From the NCBI GenBank assembly GCA_026008535.1, contig BRKX01000002.1, positions 1,572,501 to 1,636,500 on the forward strand: 64,000 nucleotides of DNA, in the 5' to 3' direction. The DNA comes from Perilla frutescens (taxonomy: Eukaryota; Streptophyta; Magnoliopsida; Lamiales; Lamiaceae). The translations under genes were made by a program, and so were the position numbers. Shown here in pieces: positions 33,008 through 45,789 of this stretch. Positions within the stretch are counted from its first letter, which is position 1, and every line of letters starts with the position of its first letter. The notes beneath the pieces are model-generated. The model ran no database searches. It was not told where the DNA came from and saw only the letters and a list, made by a program, of their open reading frames with translations.

Positions 33008-35419
33008 ATGACGACGCGGGGTAGCAGATCGGAGAAGGTGAAGAGAATATTCCAGCAATTCGACGCGAACCGGGATGGGGGGTTGAACCGGGAGGAGATG
33101 GCGGCGCTGGTGGTGGCGGTGAACCCTAGGGTTAAGTTCAGCGACGAGCAGATTAGCGCGATTCTAGACGAGGTTTTCCGCACGTACGGGGAATTCATCG
33201 ACGGCGAGAAAGGCCTCACCTTTGACGGCCTCCTCCGCACTTACGACGACGGAGCCGGCGACGTCGACAGAGATTTCGATGCCCTCGGGCTCGAGCTGAA
33301 GGCGTCGGAGGATAAGAACGGGATTTCGCAGGCGTCGGAGGAGGCGGCGTCGTCTTCCTCCGTCGCGGATGAGCGTGTGATGGAGCCCCATAAGAAGCAG
33401 CGCACTGCTGCGTGGGCTGCTTCGCCTAACCACGGCATTGTGTTCGACGATACGTGGAAGCTCGTTGATGATCTGGAGACTCTTATCAAGAGGTTGAAAA
33501 CGAAGCAGATGAAGGATGGGAAGATAAAGAATGATAATTCAGATGTTTTCTCGGATCCCGGATGGTCGAGGGAGCTTGGCCCGTCGAGTGAGATATCATC
33601 GGATAAGAGAGTGATCTGGGACGAGTCTGCTGCAGATTACGCGGCCTTTGTTAAGGAGTTGGGGGTGTTGAGGTCGAGGGCAGATAGGGCACGATCACGG
33701 GCTGAGGCGTTTGATGGCCAAATGGCCATCGGTCGTGTGTTGTACGAGCATTACCTGTTTAAGGAGGCGTTGGTGAGTTTTAAGAGGGCTTGTGAATTGA
33801 CACCATTTGATGTGAAGCCACATTTTAGAGCAGGGAATTGTCTGTATGTTCTTGGTATGCACAGTGAGGCGAAAGCCGAGTTTCTGCTAGCTTTAGAGGC
33901 AGCAGAGGCTGGTGGGAATCAATGGGCTTATTTATTGCCTCAGATTCATGTGAATTTGGGGATTGCTCTTGAAGGTGAAGGGATGGTTCTTAGTTCTTGT
34001 GAGCATTATAGAGAGGCTGCTATCTTGTGCCCGACTCATTTCCGGGCGTTGAAGCTTTTAGGCAGTGCTCTGTTTGGTGTTGGGGAGTATAAGGCAGCTG
34101 TGAAGGCTTTGGAAGAGGCTATTTACATGAAGAATGATTATGCAGATGCACATTGTGATTTGGCTTCTGCATTACATGCCATGGGTGATGATGAGAATGC
34201 CATTAAGGAGTTTCAAAAGGCGATTGATCTAAAACCGGGTCATGTAGACGCGTTGTACAATTTGGGAGGATTGTATATGGATATGGGAAGGTATCAGAGG
34301 GCTTCGGAGATGTATACTAGGGTTTTGGCCGTGTGTCCGAACCATTGGAGGGCGCAGTTGAACAAGGCTGTCTCGTTGTTAGGAGCCGGAGAAACCGAGG
34401 AAGCTAAGAAAGCATTGAAAGAAGCTTTAAAAATGACAAACAGAGTGGAGTTGCACGATGCTATATCGCATCTGAAGCAGCTGCAGAAGAGGAAGTTGAG
34501 GGGGAAGAACGGTAATGGCAATGGTAATGGTGAGGCAGCCTTCATCACCGTGGAGCCTTCAAAATTTAAGGTTGTGGGCGAGAAAACCACATTAAGGCCG
34601 GAGCTAGCAATTGCGCTTGACATCAGAGCCTTTCAGAGGATCACTAGATTGAACCGGTGTGAGGTTGAGCAAATAAAGAAAGAAATGAGTGAAGGGGAAG
34701 TCCCCATCTCCTACTCTGGCAGTGGTGTGCCCGAAAAGTCCATACGAAAAGCCTCACTCGAAGGGATTCTCCACAAGCTCCTCGGATTCTTGAAGCCCGA
34801 AACTTTTGTAGGCGCTGTCAAGGCCATTAACCAGAAAATCCTCTGCGTGTTGGACGAATCAGAGTCAGGCCGGGTAGATTTAGGCATGTTCTTCGCGGTT
34901 CTTGCCCCTCTCTGCGGTGGCTCTGCAGACAAACGGAAGCAGATTGCATACGAGGCACTCCTATGGCGGCCTGTGAATGAGGGCAACGCGCAGATCAAGA
35001 AATCCGATGCTCAGAGATACATCAAGCTGTTGAGGAGCATCTACATTCCCACACACGGCATAAGTGAGATTCTTGAAATCCACGGGGAGACGGACAACTC
35101 CTTGGTCTCCTCGACTGAGTTCATCACCATGTTTGATGATCAAGAATGGGGGTTCAGCATAATGTCGACATTGTTGAAGCTTGAAACCGGGGATAGGAGC
35201 CGCCATGGCAGCCACGCCTGTGCTACATGCCGGTATCCCATCATTGGATCGCGCTACAAAGAGATGAAGGCGCACTTCAGCTTGTGCAGCCAATGCTACA
35301 GCGAAGGGAAAGTGCCGTCGAATTCGAGCAAGCAAGAGGAGTATAGGTTTAAAGAGTATGCAAATGAGGCAGAAGCTGTGAAAGATAAGTGCTTATGGTT
35401 TGGCTCCAAAGGCTCCTAA
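33008..35419 (+). CDS. EF-hand and TPR repeat protein with C-terminal zinc motif
   Basis: An intact 803-codon, intronless reading frame. Residues 11-35 form an EF-hand whose loop has Asp19, Asn21, Asp23, Gly24 and Glu30, the calcium ligands. An acidic, low-complexity linker follows to about 200. Residues 235-495 are tandem tetratricopeptide repeats (for example ADAHCDLASALHAMGDDENA and VDALYNLGGLYMDMGRY), a protein-binding solenoid. A GN-rich spacer (500-508) leads to a conserved C-terminal half, and a CxxC...CxxC motif (Cys738, 741, 760, 763) near the end looks like a ZZ-type zinc site. Length and domain order match the plant calcium-binding TPR family represented by Arabidopsis At1g05150 and At2g32450 (about 800 residues). 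Its cellular role is poorly known; a calcium-responsive scaffold is an inference. The start ATG directly precedes the conserved EF-hand. The coding GC content is well above the flanks. Confidence 0.93.
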   Translation: MTTRGSRSEKVKRIFQQFDANRDGGLNREEMAALVVAVNPRVKFSDEQISAILDEVFRTYGEFIDGEKGLTFDGLLRTYDDGAGDVDRDFDALGLELKASEDKNGISQASEEAASSSSVADERVMEPHKKQRTAAWAASPNHGIVFDDTWKLVDDLETLIKRLKTKQMKDGKIKNDNSDVFSDPGWSRELGPSSEISSDKRVIWDESAADYAAFVKELGVLRSRADRARSRAEAFDGQMAIGRVLYEHYLFKEALVSFKRACELTPFDVKPHFRAGNCLYVLGMHSEAKAEFLLALEAAEAGGNQWAYLLPQIHVNLGIALEGEGMVLSSCEHYREAAILCPTHFRALKLLGSALFGVGEYKAAVKALEEAIYMKNDYADAHCDLASALHAMGDDENAIKEFQKAIDLKPGHVDALYNLGGLYMDMGRYQRASEMYTRVLAVCPNHWRAQLNKAVSLLGAGETEEAKKALKEALKMTNRVELHDAISHLKQLQKRKLRGKNGNGNGNGEAAFITVEPSKFKVVGEKTTLRPELAIALDIRAFQRITRLNRCEVEQIKKEMSEGEVPISYSGSGVPEKSIRKASLEGILHKLLGFLKPETFVGAVKAINQKILCVLDESESGRVDLGMFFAVLAPLCGGSADKRKQIAYEALLWRPVNEGNAQIKKSDAQRYIKLLRSIYIPTHGISEILEIHGETDNSLVSSTEFITMFDDQEWGFSIMSTLLKLETGDRSRHGSHACATCRYPIIGSRYKEMKAHFSLCSQCYSEGKVPSNSSKQEEYRFKEYANEAEAVKDKCLWFGSKGS

Positions 35420-35513
35420 CTTTGTCATTTATTTTTTTGTTAGTTGTTTGAAGTTAGTGTGAATGATTATGATATTTAACTTTGTGGGATGTTTTTTATT
35501 TTTTTCTTTGTAC

Positions 35514-35519
35514 AATAAA
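35514..35519 (+). terminator. Poly(A) signal of the EF-hand/TPR gene
   Basis: AATAAA lies 95 bp after the stop codon, after a T-rich stretch; a usual plant position. Confidence 0.55.
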
Positions 35520-36185
35520 ATCATATTTTGATATGTTGACTCTGAATTCTTTGTTGAGGGTTTGTCCATTGTTGTTGACACTTAGTGCTTTCTCTCACTT
35601 CTTACAGTGTAACTTGAGTTCAGTCCTTGTCAGTCACTGTTGTAAATTTTTGTATTCATTTCTTGAGTTTATTTGATCTACTTTTGTTGACCAATTATCT
35701 CTACAATTCTTGTTCCTAATTCTTCTTTTAACGCAATCAATAATACATGCCACGTGTATTGTAATTTATCATGGTAGTTGATTTTCGTTTACGAAAATCA
35801 ACCTTCTTATTGTTGGAGTGAGGAATTTTTTTTCTATGGAAAAAATGGGAGCGGTGGATTTCAAATTCGGAATATTTTTTTGTTTCATGTGAAGTAATTT
35901 TATCGTTTGGACGTTCTCGAAAGAATAAGTAGTCATTAGATTAAGTAGTCATTAGATGGGGTTTGAGTTTCAAACATTGTGCCCAATTGCAAATTTCCCC
36001 CAATTTTATTTTTTTTTATCATTGATTACTCCCACAAAACTTGTCTCATTTTCTCTTTTGGATCGAAATATTCGAAACCCATTTAAGAAGGTTGAAAATT
36101 TAAAGAAAATGACAATTCAATTTTATTTTTCACATACATTACAAATTTTCTTAAAGTACCAATGATATTTGCCTAAAAAAAGGTA
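35520..36185. other. Intergenic DNA
   Basis: No gene is seen. A short direct duplication, TAAGTAGTCATTAGAT, occurs at 35925-35955. Confidence 0.5.
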
Positions 36186-36452
36186 CCGTTTCGTTTTGAT
36201 TGTTGTTTTAATTTTTTTTATTTTGTTTTAAAATGTTTGTTGTTTTATATATTTCCACTCCCCCCATCAATTTTAACTTTATCCCAAATCCTAAAAATAT
36301 ATGGAGAGAGAAAATATTGTCTTCTTTTAGGAAAATATAAGTGAATAAGATTTTATGTTATAAATAAGGGATGAGTATATATTAGTCCATAAAATTAACT
36401 GTTAATTCCAAATAAAAATAATAATACAACAATCAAAACGAAACGGGGGAAG
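36186..36452. mobile_element. Stowaway-type MITE, left end shortened
   Basis: The ends are CCGTTTCGTTTTGATTGTTG on the left and the inverse CAATCAAAACGAAACGGGGG on the right, with TA on both sides. It is the same family as 40602-40839; the first bases of the left end (CTCCCT) seem to be missing. Confidence 0.7.
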
Positions 36453-38047
36453 TATCAATGAATTCGAAGTAAAATGCACATCACAAAACTTATGAAACTA
36501 TTTTTTTAAAAATTATTTTTAAATTTATGAAACTTTAACATTTAATCAACAAAATATTCGGCCCTTCTCTGAAATTGGCCCCGCTGCAAAAACCATGGGC
36601 TCAGCTTTTATTCACTTGGGCGTAGCCCATAAGATATAATTTTCAACTTTTTTTTAATGCACCTAGCCCTAGGAGGTGGCATGTTTTTTGAGTCGGGAGA
36701 AGAGGAGCGGTGAGTTTAGAATTCATGATTTTTCATTTTATATAGGGATCTCTATCGTTTGGGGTAGAAGGAATAGTGATGTTATGGATTAATTGCCTTA
36801 AAAATTATGAATTTTGAGTATAGTTGTAAATTTAGCATAAACTTTAAAAATAAACGATTAAAGCACCAGTTTTTAACACTAGCGTTATTCAACATCCCCA
36901 AATTTTTGTAAAATAAATTGACTTCCGATTTAACCGATAATTTTCTCATCTCTTCGAGCCCATCGTGACTTGACACACTCTCGTTGATGGAGAAAAATGG
37001 GGATTGTAAAATATGACTGCATCGACATCTTTTTTTGAAAATTGATGATTGGATCACGATGAATTTGAAGAGACGAGCAAGTTGAAGGTCAATTTATTTT
37101 ACAAAAAATTAAAGATGTTGAATAACATCTAAATTAAAATTTGACGTTTTAATTATTTAATTACAAAGTTCGTGTTATTCTTTTGGTGCAGATATTGCAC
37201 AAAAATTGTGCAACTTATACACCAAAGTGCCAAAAATTGTGCAACTTATATCATCAATATTAATTATGAAAAATATTTTGCACAAAAATGTTTTCAACAT
37301 GCACAAAATATCACACTAAAAATGATATATTTTTTAAAATATTTTATTATTCTTTGTAACTTTAATCACATTATGAATTTGTAAGTCTACTCAATCCTTA
37401 ACATCAACTACTAAGAAGAATTGATGATATGCAATCTAAATGTTAAAACATTTTCACATTATGCTCATATATAAAAAGTTATGCCAAAAGTTATTTAATA
37501 ATTACGTGAAATATCACATGCGTGATATTCAATTAATAATAAATTTTAATTGGGAAATGGTGAGAAATACCCCTAATATTTATCTAGAAAGACAAATGCC
37601 CCCATTAAAAAATAAAATTGTTTAAATTCTAACATAAAAGAAAAAATAATAAGCAAATATTTAAATTTATTGTGGTTGTTGAGGCTGGGGAAAAATATTT
37701 ATAGTGGCAAATCAATGCAGAGTTGTTGATCACAACAAACAATATTAAAAATGGAATAAATGAAGTCGTTTTTTTTTTCAAACAATAAACTTATATACGC
37801 ATATATCCCAAATTCTTGTTCATCACTTCAATTAAAGTAAGTTTATTATATATTATTTGGTAGAGAGAAAAGTGATGGATCAGCAACAAGTTCTTAATTT
37901 TCCTATTTCCGCACCATTCACAATCTTTCATTGAAAAAAAATCCTGAAAATATTTACAATAATTAACTTTATATTAATTTTAACAAATACACACACACAA
38001 ACACATGTGTGTCCTAGTTAATTTGATTGTGGGCATACCTTAACATT
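36453..38047. other. Intergenic DNA with an inverted repeat
   Basis: 36880-37120 has imperfect inverted arms: GTTATTCAACATC, TTTTTGTAAAATAAATTGAC and CTCATCTCTTCGAGCCCATC against their complements near 37030-37120. A unit around 37190-37350 with TGCACAAAA(T/A)TGTGCAACTTAT recurs in diverged form at 39436-39590. There is no coding evidence; the 91-codon minus ORF is a by-product of the inverted repeat. Confidence 0.55.
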
Positions 38048-41000
38048 TTAAGGTAAAGATTTGGCTTCATCACTAGTTGGGATAGGTGGTGGAAAATTAG
38101 GATTCTGTTGTGTTCCTTCATCTCTTCATAAAAATTCCTATTAGACGAAGAAGAAATAACACAAACCATACGATGACAATTAATATCATGGATTCAGGCA
38201 TGCTTCAAAACAACATCATTTGAAAGGTAAAAAAAAAATGAAAAGTGCTATGTAGGCATTAATTAATCATTATTCATGAGATCCAAATCACGTACATGAT
38301 TAAAGTTGTCATGCAAATTCATTAGAAAAGACAATTGACCATCATCAACTACCATTGGACGACCTACCGCGGATGCTACCTCCTAACACCATGAAACTCC
38401 ACAAATTTCAAAAAAGAACAATTCATATAATTTAATAATTAATGTGTTAATTTACTTAAATATCACAACTTTTATCCTAACTTGAAACAAATTGAAAAGT
38501 GGTGTTATACTTCTTTTGAAAACTCATATAACATTGTAAGTGTAGAGTAAGATTAATGTTTGTGATGATATTTAAGATAATTAAGCCATGACTTAAAATC
38601 TATGTACGCCAATGCACGTACCGATGCATTAACCATGTTCTGCAAATACATGGAATAGTTGGTAGGCATCACATGAACTTCTTGGACTAGAAGAGGAACA
38701 TAAACTTCTTCATGATGATTCAAAATTGAAGGGTTGAGCTCCTAAAATTGAAATGATCACAAATATTAATTCGAGTATAAGTTGAAATGTTTGATTTAAA
38801 AATAAAAAATGAAAAATATGTTTGCATAACCGGAAGTGTATATATATACCTGGTGGCAGTGAGGTTTCATGGGAACCATGTTATTGAGAAAAGCCAAAAG
38901 ATTTCCATCCCTTATTGCGTCGTGATGTCGTTATGCTGCATCGTTTTGCGCCTGTTTTCATGGGCGTGCATCCATGCACGCAATGTTAATTCCATCACAA
39001 ATATTTCACATGCTTTAGCCACCAAAACTGGTGTATCAGCACTGATCATCTGAGCAATCATTTACCAATACTCATTATAACTGAATACGTGTGTGTGTGT
39101 ATTTGTTATAGTATTACTCGTGTTGTGTACATATACGAATACATGATAATTAATATAATAATATTAAATTATCCAACATTATATTACCAATATAAATAAA
39201 AATATATTGTTATATATGTGCTTAAATTATTTAATTAATTCTATAAGCACGTTCATAAAGTGTTTAAATTAAGTTTATTTTTAATAGAATATTGTATTAT
39301 ATTGTACCTCTTAGTGATCAATATATAACATTTATTAAATTTTTAGTAGAAATGTATAAATATTATATATTAATAGTTGAACATTCGAAAAGCAACCAAG
39401 TATGTTTAGTTAAACTCAAAAAATTATGAAGTAAGGTCAACTTCAATAGTTTGCACTATATTGGTACAAATTTTGAACTAAAATGGTACAACTTATGCAC
39501 TAAAATGTTTTCAACTTGCACAAAATGGCACAGTAAAAATAATATTTTCTAAAATATTTCATTATCTTATAATTTTAATTATTAGATCTACCTAATTGAT
39601 GGATTAATCCATCCGCAAAGAATTTAGTGAAATAATACAGTGTTGAATTCTTTCAAACTACAATTGAGACCAATTCTAGATTATTCTATTCAAATAGACT
39701 AGACATGGGTTTATGTTTTAGTACACAAAACATAAGCATAATGCAGGCACACTAATAATAAATGAATAAATACATATGCTCTAGTGTAAAACATAGAACT
39801 ATTAGATGTAAATAGAGTAACATTAAAATTGACCGCTACTTTTCCGCCAGACTTCATAACTTTCCTTATGCATACTAATGGCAATGTGTGTTTGGAGTAC
39901 GAACATCTACAAAATAATCAACGGTGCATTTAAGTGTATATAAAATGCAAAATTTAATGAATTATGTCAGATACACAAATGCTAATTATTACATTTTATC
40001 ATATTTCATAAAATGCCGTATATACACAATGTATTCAATCAAGAATATATGATTATCATTTTCGGTGGGACTGTTCTTTTTTCATCAACCAAAAGTTCAT
40101 AAGTTAATTGCGGTGATTTTTACAAATATTTTTAAAAATAAATAACAACAACAACAACAACCTAACATTTTGTTCGAGAGCATGCATAGGAAAGGATAAA
40201 AAAAAAAAGATAAGATTTGAAGCTAACACTTTTTTTTTCATTTTCAGTTCATATCGGATTAATTAGTTTTATTTAGATAACTAAAAATAAAAATATAATC
40301 AATCAATTAATTAATCAATTACATAATTAACTTTAGTTCTATATTTTTCTTAAAATTCATAGAACTTGATCAAATAGAAATGAATAAAAGGGGGAAGAAG
40401 TGTGGAAATACAGTTGCACGGTTCATGTATATATAAATATATATCCACTTAATTAGTTTGGAGCTTTTTTTTTTAATCAAGGTTGAGAAATCAATACGAA
40501 ATATTTAATATTTGTTTTCATACGTCCATTTACTTCTAAATTTAGTTTCAATAGGTTCTTTCCAACATAAATATTAACGGTTACACATCTGTTAAAAAAT
40601 ACTCCATCCGTTTCATTTTGATTGTTGTTTTAGTTTTTTTTTTAGAATTAATAATTAATTTTATGGACTAATTTACCCATCCATCATATATGACATAAAA
40701 TCTTATTCAATTATATTTTCTTAAAAAATGATTTGTGATAGGGTTAAATTAGAGAGAGTTTGTGAACATATATAAAACAACAAACATTTTGACACAAAAT
40801 AAAAAAGTTAAAACAACAATCATAATAAAACAGAGGGAGTAATATATTAAGATGAAATATACTAACACATGAACTTACAGGAAAATATATATTATATATA
40901 TATATATATACACCTGTTAAAATAAATTTTAATAGTACAAGGACCTAAATGCATGTTTCCCCATTAGAAAACTACTTTGAAATAAAATTTAGAAAACAAA

Positions 41001-42635
41001 TCAAGATTTTAGAATTTTTTCAACGTAACATTAAATTTTCAAATTTTGATTTGATTTGGCCAAGTTATAACAAGAGTAAGATTTTATTTCTGAGCTAATG
41101 ATCGATCAAAATGCACACGCATAAGCACAAAAAATCACAAGCAATATGCAAAGATTAATTAAGAGATATTATGTTGTACAACAAATTCCAAATAGCAATT
41201 AATAAATAAATTTAATGTCTTCTCATATAATTAGAGCGAGGGAAAAAAAATTAATTTACCAGTTGGCTTCATTCTGCATATAAAATAATTATAAACTTAT
41301 ATATATATATATATATATATATTAATTGAATTTCATGTGTGAAGGGAAATGTCTAGGATATAGTATTTATTTTTAATTGAAAATTGATCACGTAGATTGT
41401 TTCATATTGAAAAATTGTCAATATTTTGTTTCTACAAGAAATTGATCGAGGAAATGGATAATATTAAAATATAATATACCAAAATCTATAGTATTTTTAA
41501 TAGGAAAAACACTATTTTAGGTCTGTGTACCTTTTTTTTTTCGGATTGAGTCTCTTTACTTTATTTGGTTAAAATGAAGTCTTTGTACCATCAATTTGAT
41601 TAATATGAAGTCCTTGTACTATCAATTGGAGAATTTAATTGATTTTATCCAAATTTTCGAATTAATATCAATTTCGAATGGTGTGCATGTACTAATAATT
41701 TTTTAATTACATCCTTCGGGAACTTGATTTTATCTAAATTGATACTACAGAGACCTCAGTTAATCAAAGTGATAGTACATGGACCTCATTTTAATCAAAT
41801 AAAATAGAATGATTCAATCCGAAAAAATTAAAAGTACATGGACCCCAAACAGTGTTTTGCCTTTTTAATATTGTAGATTTTGCAAGACTATATACGGCAA
41901 AAATATATCTATTTAATGTTTGTAGAAATAACTAAAATAAGTTTAACAAGACTATCAACTCAAAATATGTGATTTCTTTAAACTCATATCACCAAGTTAG
42001 AAGGATAAAAAAAATTAAAATTAAATAAAATAAAAATAAACACACAATTTCATCTAATTAATAGATTTATTGTTTTCTCACTCTTCAGCCATGTTTCAAT
42101 CTCATATTTTATCTTATTAGTGTAAAATTTGAATTGAAGTTTTTTTTTTTTAACATTACAAAGTAAAAAAAAAAATACTAATAAAATTTTGTGTAATTTG
42201 ACTATTTTATATAGTTTTGTGGCCTTTCATATCTTCCATCTCAATTTTTTATCATCTAAACCATGTCATGTATGTCAAAACACCTATATATTATCAAGAA
42301 ATGTGTTTTCCTTTCTTTTTTTTTTTAAACGAAATTCTATAACATTATCAAATTGCTTGTCTATATATATACATATGATTTGACAACATAAATTCCAGAT
42401 CTAAACGAAATAGACATTAAAATAAGTAATTTTAATTGTGGGTAACATAAATCGACGAGATGGTTATAAATCTACACTAAATAAAGAATAATTCAAAAAA
42501 TTATACCTGAGCAAGGTCAACATGAGCCGAAGAGGATGACATCGGCATAAAGTTGCGCAAATGTGGTTTAGACTCTGAAGAGGTGTACTTTATTTGAGTG
42601 AGGTTCATAACGCTCTTTCCTTCATTGTTATTCAT
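38048..42635 (-). CDS. NF-YC: NF-YC-like histone-fold transcription factor gene, multi-exon, with a one-base frameshift
   Basis: NF-YC pairs with NF-YB through a histone fold and binds CCAAT boxes with NF-YA. Exons read on the minus strand are: 42507-42635 (ATG; MNNNEGKSVMNLTQ..., ends CAG|GT); 39834-39906 (KHTLPLVCIRKVMKSGGKVA, the first helix); 38850-39049 (MISADTPVLVAKACEIFVME, then LTLRAWMHAHENRRKTMQHN, the central helices); 38622-38741 (ELNPSILNHHEEVYVPLLVQ); 38296-38382 (EVASAVGRPMVVDDGQLSFL); and a last exon ending near 38048 (NPNFPPPIPTSDEAKSLP). Exons 4 and 5 are phase 0 with clean AG and GTACGTG sites. The third listed exon is 200 bp and one base short: after NDITT the frame hits TAA, while the next frame continues AIRDGNLLAFLNNMVP. 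Exons 1 and 2 do not join in phase; a 14-nt candidate at 41260-41273 would create TGA. This is either a recent pseudogene, an assembly error, or an imperfect exon model. The family call is firm. Confidence 0.72.
40602..40839. mobile_element. Stowaway MITE in an intron of the NF-YC-like gene
   Basis: Ends CTCCATCCGTTTCATTTTG and (inverse) AAACAGAGGGAG, flanked by TA on both sides, are the Tc1/mariner-type Stowaway signature. It is 238 bp and has no coding capacity. Confidence 0.85.
41503..41861. mobile_element. MULE-type MITE in an intron of the NF-YC-like gene
   Basis: Inverted arms of about 150 bp start GGAAAAACACTATTTTAGG and end with the complement CAAACAGTGTTTTGCC. A perfect 9-bp duplication TTTTTAATA flanks it (41494-41502, 41862-41870). 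The interior repeats GTACATGGACCTCA-type phrases, as in the Mutator-like arms at 9-12 kb, but it is a different family. Confidence 0.85.
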
Positions 42636-44672
42636 TTTCAAACAGAGGAAAAAATCGAATAGAGTTGCAGACTATATCTAAAGGGTGAGGCGGCGGTCGA
42701 GTTTGTAACTATAAATAATGTTGTATCCCTAATTTCAATACTGTCAATTCACGTCATACGTGTTTCACGATACATGCCACGCGTAAATTAATGATCTCAT
42801 TTATACATATTACAATTACTAGTAATAATTAGAAAGAATGAAACATGATTTCTAATATATAATATTCTCACCTAAAAATTTACCTTTTTTTTGAGTAAAT
42901 TTTTTTTACCAATATTGAGTTTGGGTAATAATTGCATAAATTTTGTCTGGAATCATTAGCATTTAGGTAGGATTAGAGTAAGAATGACAATGCATTCATT
43001 TATAGTAGGTATTATATAATTATTACTTATAGCCTATTTTATCGTGTTTCTGTCGTTCTTAATTATTTTGTTTTGAATATGAATATTTTTTAGTAATTGA
43101 GACGTTTTTGAGTTTCTAAACTTGACACATTGCATAGAGCAAACAAAATCGCAAAAAAAGATAAACTATTGATATAATTTTTATTTTTATTCTATTCAAA
43201 ATGAAATTTAGAATTAAAATTCTATGTAAAATATATCATTTTATTTATTTCCGGTATATATTGGTTAACCAACTCTCTCCTCACATAAGTTCATTTATGC
43301 CACTTTCTAATGTACAATTATTATTTTTTTAAGTTTTTCTTCAATTTAAATTTATTGTGTTTTAGTTCATGAACCTTACAATTGTTAATTAGGGAGTTAC
43401 AATTATTTTATTTATTTTATTTTTAGTTAAAATTTCTTATTAAGACCGAGTACATCATAATCTTGCTTGATTTATAACTTTTTTTTTATTTTCAATTCAT
43501 TTTTGGTTGATAAATTTTATTTTTAGTTAATAATTTCTGATTAAGACTGAGTACATCATAATCATGCTTGATTTATAACATTTCTAGTTTCATTTTTTGG
43601 TTGATAAATGTTAACTAGCTAGAGTTCATTATATTATTAAAAACTAGCATTTATCATGTTTAATGCACAAATTTATTTATTTTTTCAATTTGTGATATTA
43701 TTATTATTTTGAATTATATGTGTTATGTTCAATTTTTTTAAAATTAAGAAAATAATTATATGCAAATTAATAAAATAAGAAGATATTTTTTGCGTAGTCA
43801 GGAGAAACAAATTAAAAAGAAAATATAATTTTAGGAAATAAATGAAAATCCACGTTAGAAAGATTTGAACTACTTCAAACGACACGATTTTATAAATTAT
43901 AATTTATAGTTGCCCATGATTAAAGAATTAACATTTAATTTCTTTAAATATATTACATGCATAAGAAATATAATTATTTATTTTGAGTGATAAAACTGAA
44001 ATGGAAAATAAATAAGAATCGAGAAACAAATAAGTCCCAATATCTTGAAAAAAAAACCTTAAATATGTTTATTAAATTCAAAATGAATTTGAGACTAATT
44101 ACACTTATGGATAATTTCTCTACGGAATTTGATATGAGAACATAAACATGAATTCAACTTTACAAATAATTAATTTATAGGCATTGTAATTATAATTTTC
44201 GATAATAAAAAATTGAAAATTAAATGTATTAGAATATCAATGGTCAAGCTAGTAATAATAGTTACGAAATACAAACAATTAATTGTTTTTTTTTTAATTC
44301 AGTTTGCCGTTAATAGTGTTGGTTTTAAAAAGTAATTAAAAAGAAATAAATTATTAAAATTTGAAACTGAAAAATAAATGGAAAGTGGACGTAATGTTGG
44401 TTCTAAAAGTAATTTTAAATAAAAAATAAACATTTAGTTTTAAATAAAAAAATTAAATTAAATGCAAACAACAGCCAGCAGATTTAAACCTGTACCCACA
44501 AAAAACCCACATGATTTCTAGGTAGATGCCAACTACTACACCACAATAGTGATTTCATCCTAATTTTCATTCATGACTTTTTTTATGACAACTTTACTTT
44601 TGCTATTTTATCTTAATATATGTATAACAACACTATGATAGAGCATAGATCAATATTATATATATATATATA
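42636..44672. other. AT-rich intergenic DNA upstream of the NF-YC-like gene
   Basis: The promoter of the minus-strand gene should lie just right of 42635 but shows no clear motif. At 43425-43600 a segment with AAGAC(C/T)GAGTACATCATAAT is directly duplicated, about 100 bp apart. No coding evidence. Confidence 0.5.
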
Positions 44673-45240
44673 GGGAAAATGTGCGAATAACTCGCTCGAC
44701 TATTGTGTGGGGAGCTTATTGCTATTTGGGTCAATTAAACCCCTCTACTCTATGTTAAAACTTAGACCATTAATTTAGACCTTTCACTGGATAGAAAAGT
44801 TAACAGTGTTAAAAAATACACACTAACACACATTTTCCCATACACACTTAAATCTTTTCATATACTAACACATGCTTTTGCAAACACTAACACACTTTAA
44901 TTTTACACATTAAATATAAACACAGGCTTAATATAATATATGCAATTATATATATTTGTTGGTTAAATATATAGAATATAGGGAAAATGTGTAAATAGCC
45001 CCCCGACTATTTCATGGGGAGCTTATTGCCCGTTCCGTTGACTGTGTAGCTCAAATAGTCCATTCTGAGTTAAAAAGTGAACTATATAGGCCCTTTCTTG
45101 AATGAAAAAGTTAACTCTGTCATTAGTAAATACACACTAACACGTATTTTTCCACATGTACCTAAATCTTTTCACATACTAACACAATTTTTACACATAC
45201 TAACACATTTTTTTACACATTGAAATTTTATTAAATATTG
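44673..45240 (+). repeat. Two direct copies of a 300-bp unit
   Basis: Copy 1 from 44673 and copy 2 from 44981 both begin GGGAAAATGTG and share GGGGAGCTTATTGC, GAAAAAGTTAAC(A/T), AATACACACTAACAC and repeated ACTAACACA phrases. Copy 1 follows a TA microsatellite. Identity is moderate, so the duplication is old. Confidence 0.7.
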
Positions 45241-45789
45241 TATTTAGTCATGAAATAAAATTTATTATGAGTTAATATAATATTCAATATTTTTTTTGTA
45301 ATTTGTGTTCAATCGTTTTACGAATATTATGTAATTAAAAATATATGGAAATTAAATAGAGACATACATTTTTGTTAGAATTCTAATTTGGAAGACACGA
45401 GAAATCAAACTAATTATCATCAACATCACCAATAGGATTATTGGCTTGTATAGGGAAATTCTACCCTTTCCCCATGAGGTACTACTCTCACCCCGTAGAA
45501 ATCGTGACATGTTGATTTTTTTTTTAAATAATGAAAAGTATAATTATACTTGTATTTATTAATTTGGCATGGCATAACCCCTATGGGTGAAAGTAGTATG
45601 ATAGTATATCTATAGGGACAGATGGATCCTCTATTCCATATTTTGTGATTCAGCTCATGTTCCACGCACACTAACACACACCGGAATTTAATGTTTAAAA
45701 CTCACCCAACAAATTATTATTTAAAAACTCTTAAATTTTTTAAAAATTAAAATTTCTCTATTTTTTATCAACAAATACAAATTATCCAG
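45241..45789. other. Intergenic DNA
   Basis: No gene is seen. 45455-45635 holds imperfect inverted arms (GTACTACTCTCACCCC near 45479 and its rough complement near 45583), probably a small eroded MITE. Confidence 0.45.

Noticed and set aside
36782..37057. 91-codon minus-strand ORF
   Set aside because: It spans one arm and the centre of an imperfect inverted repeat and shows no protein features.
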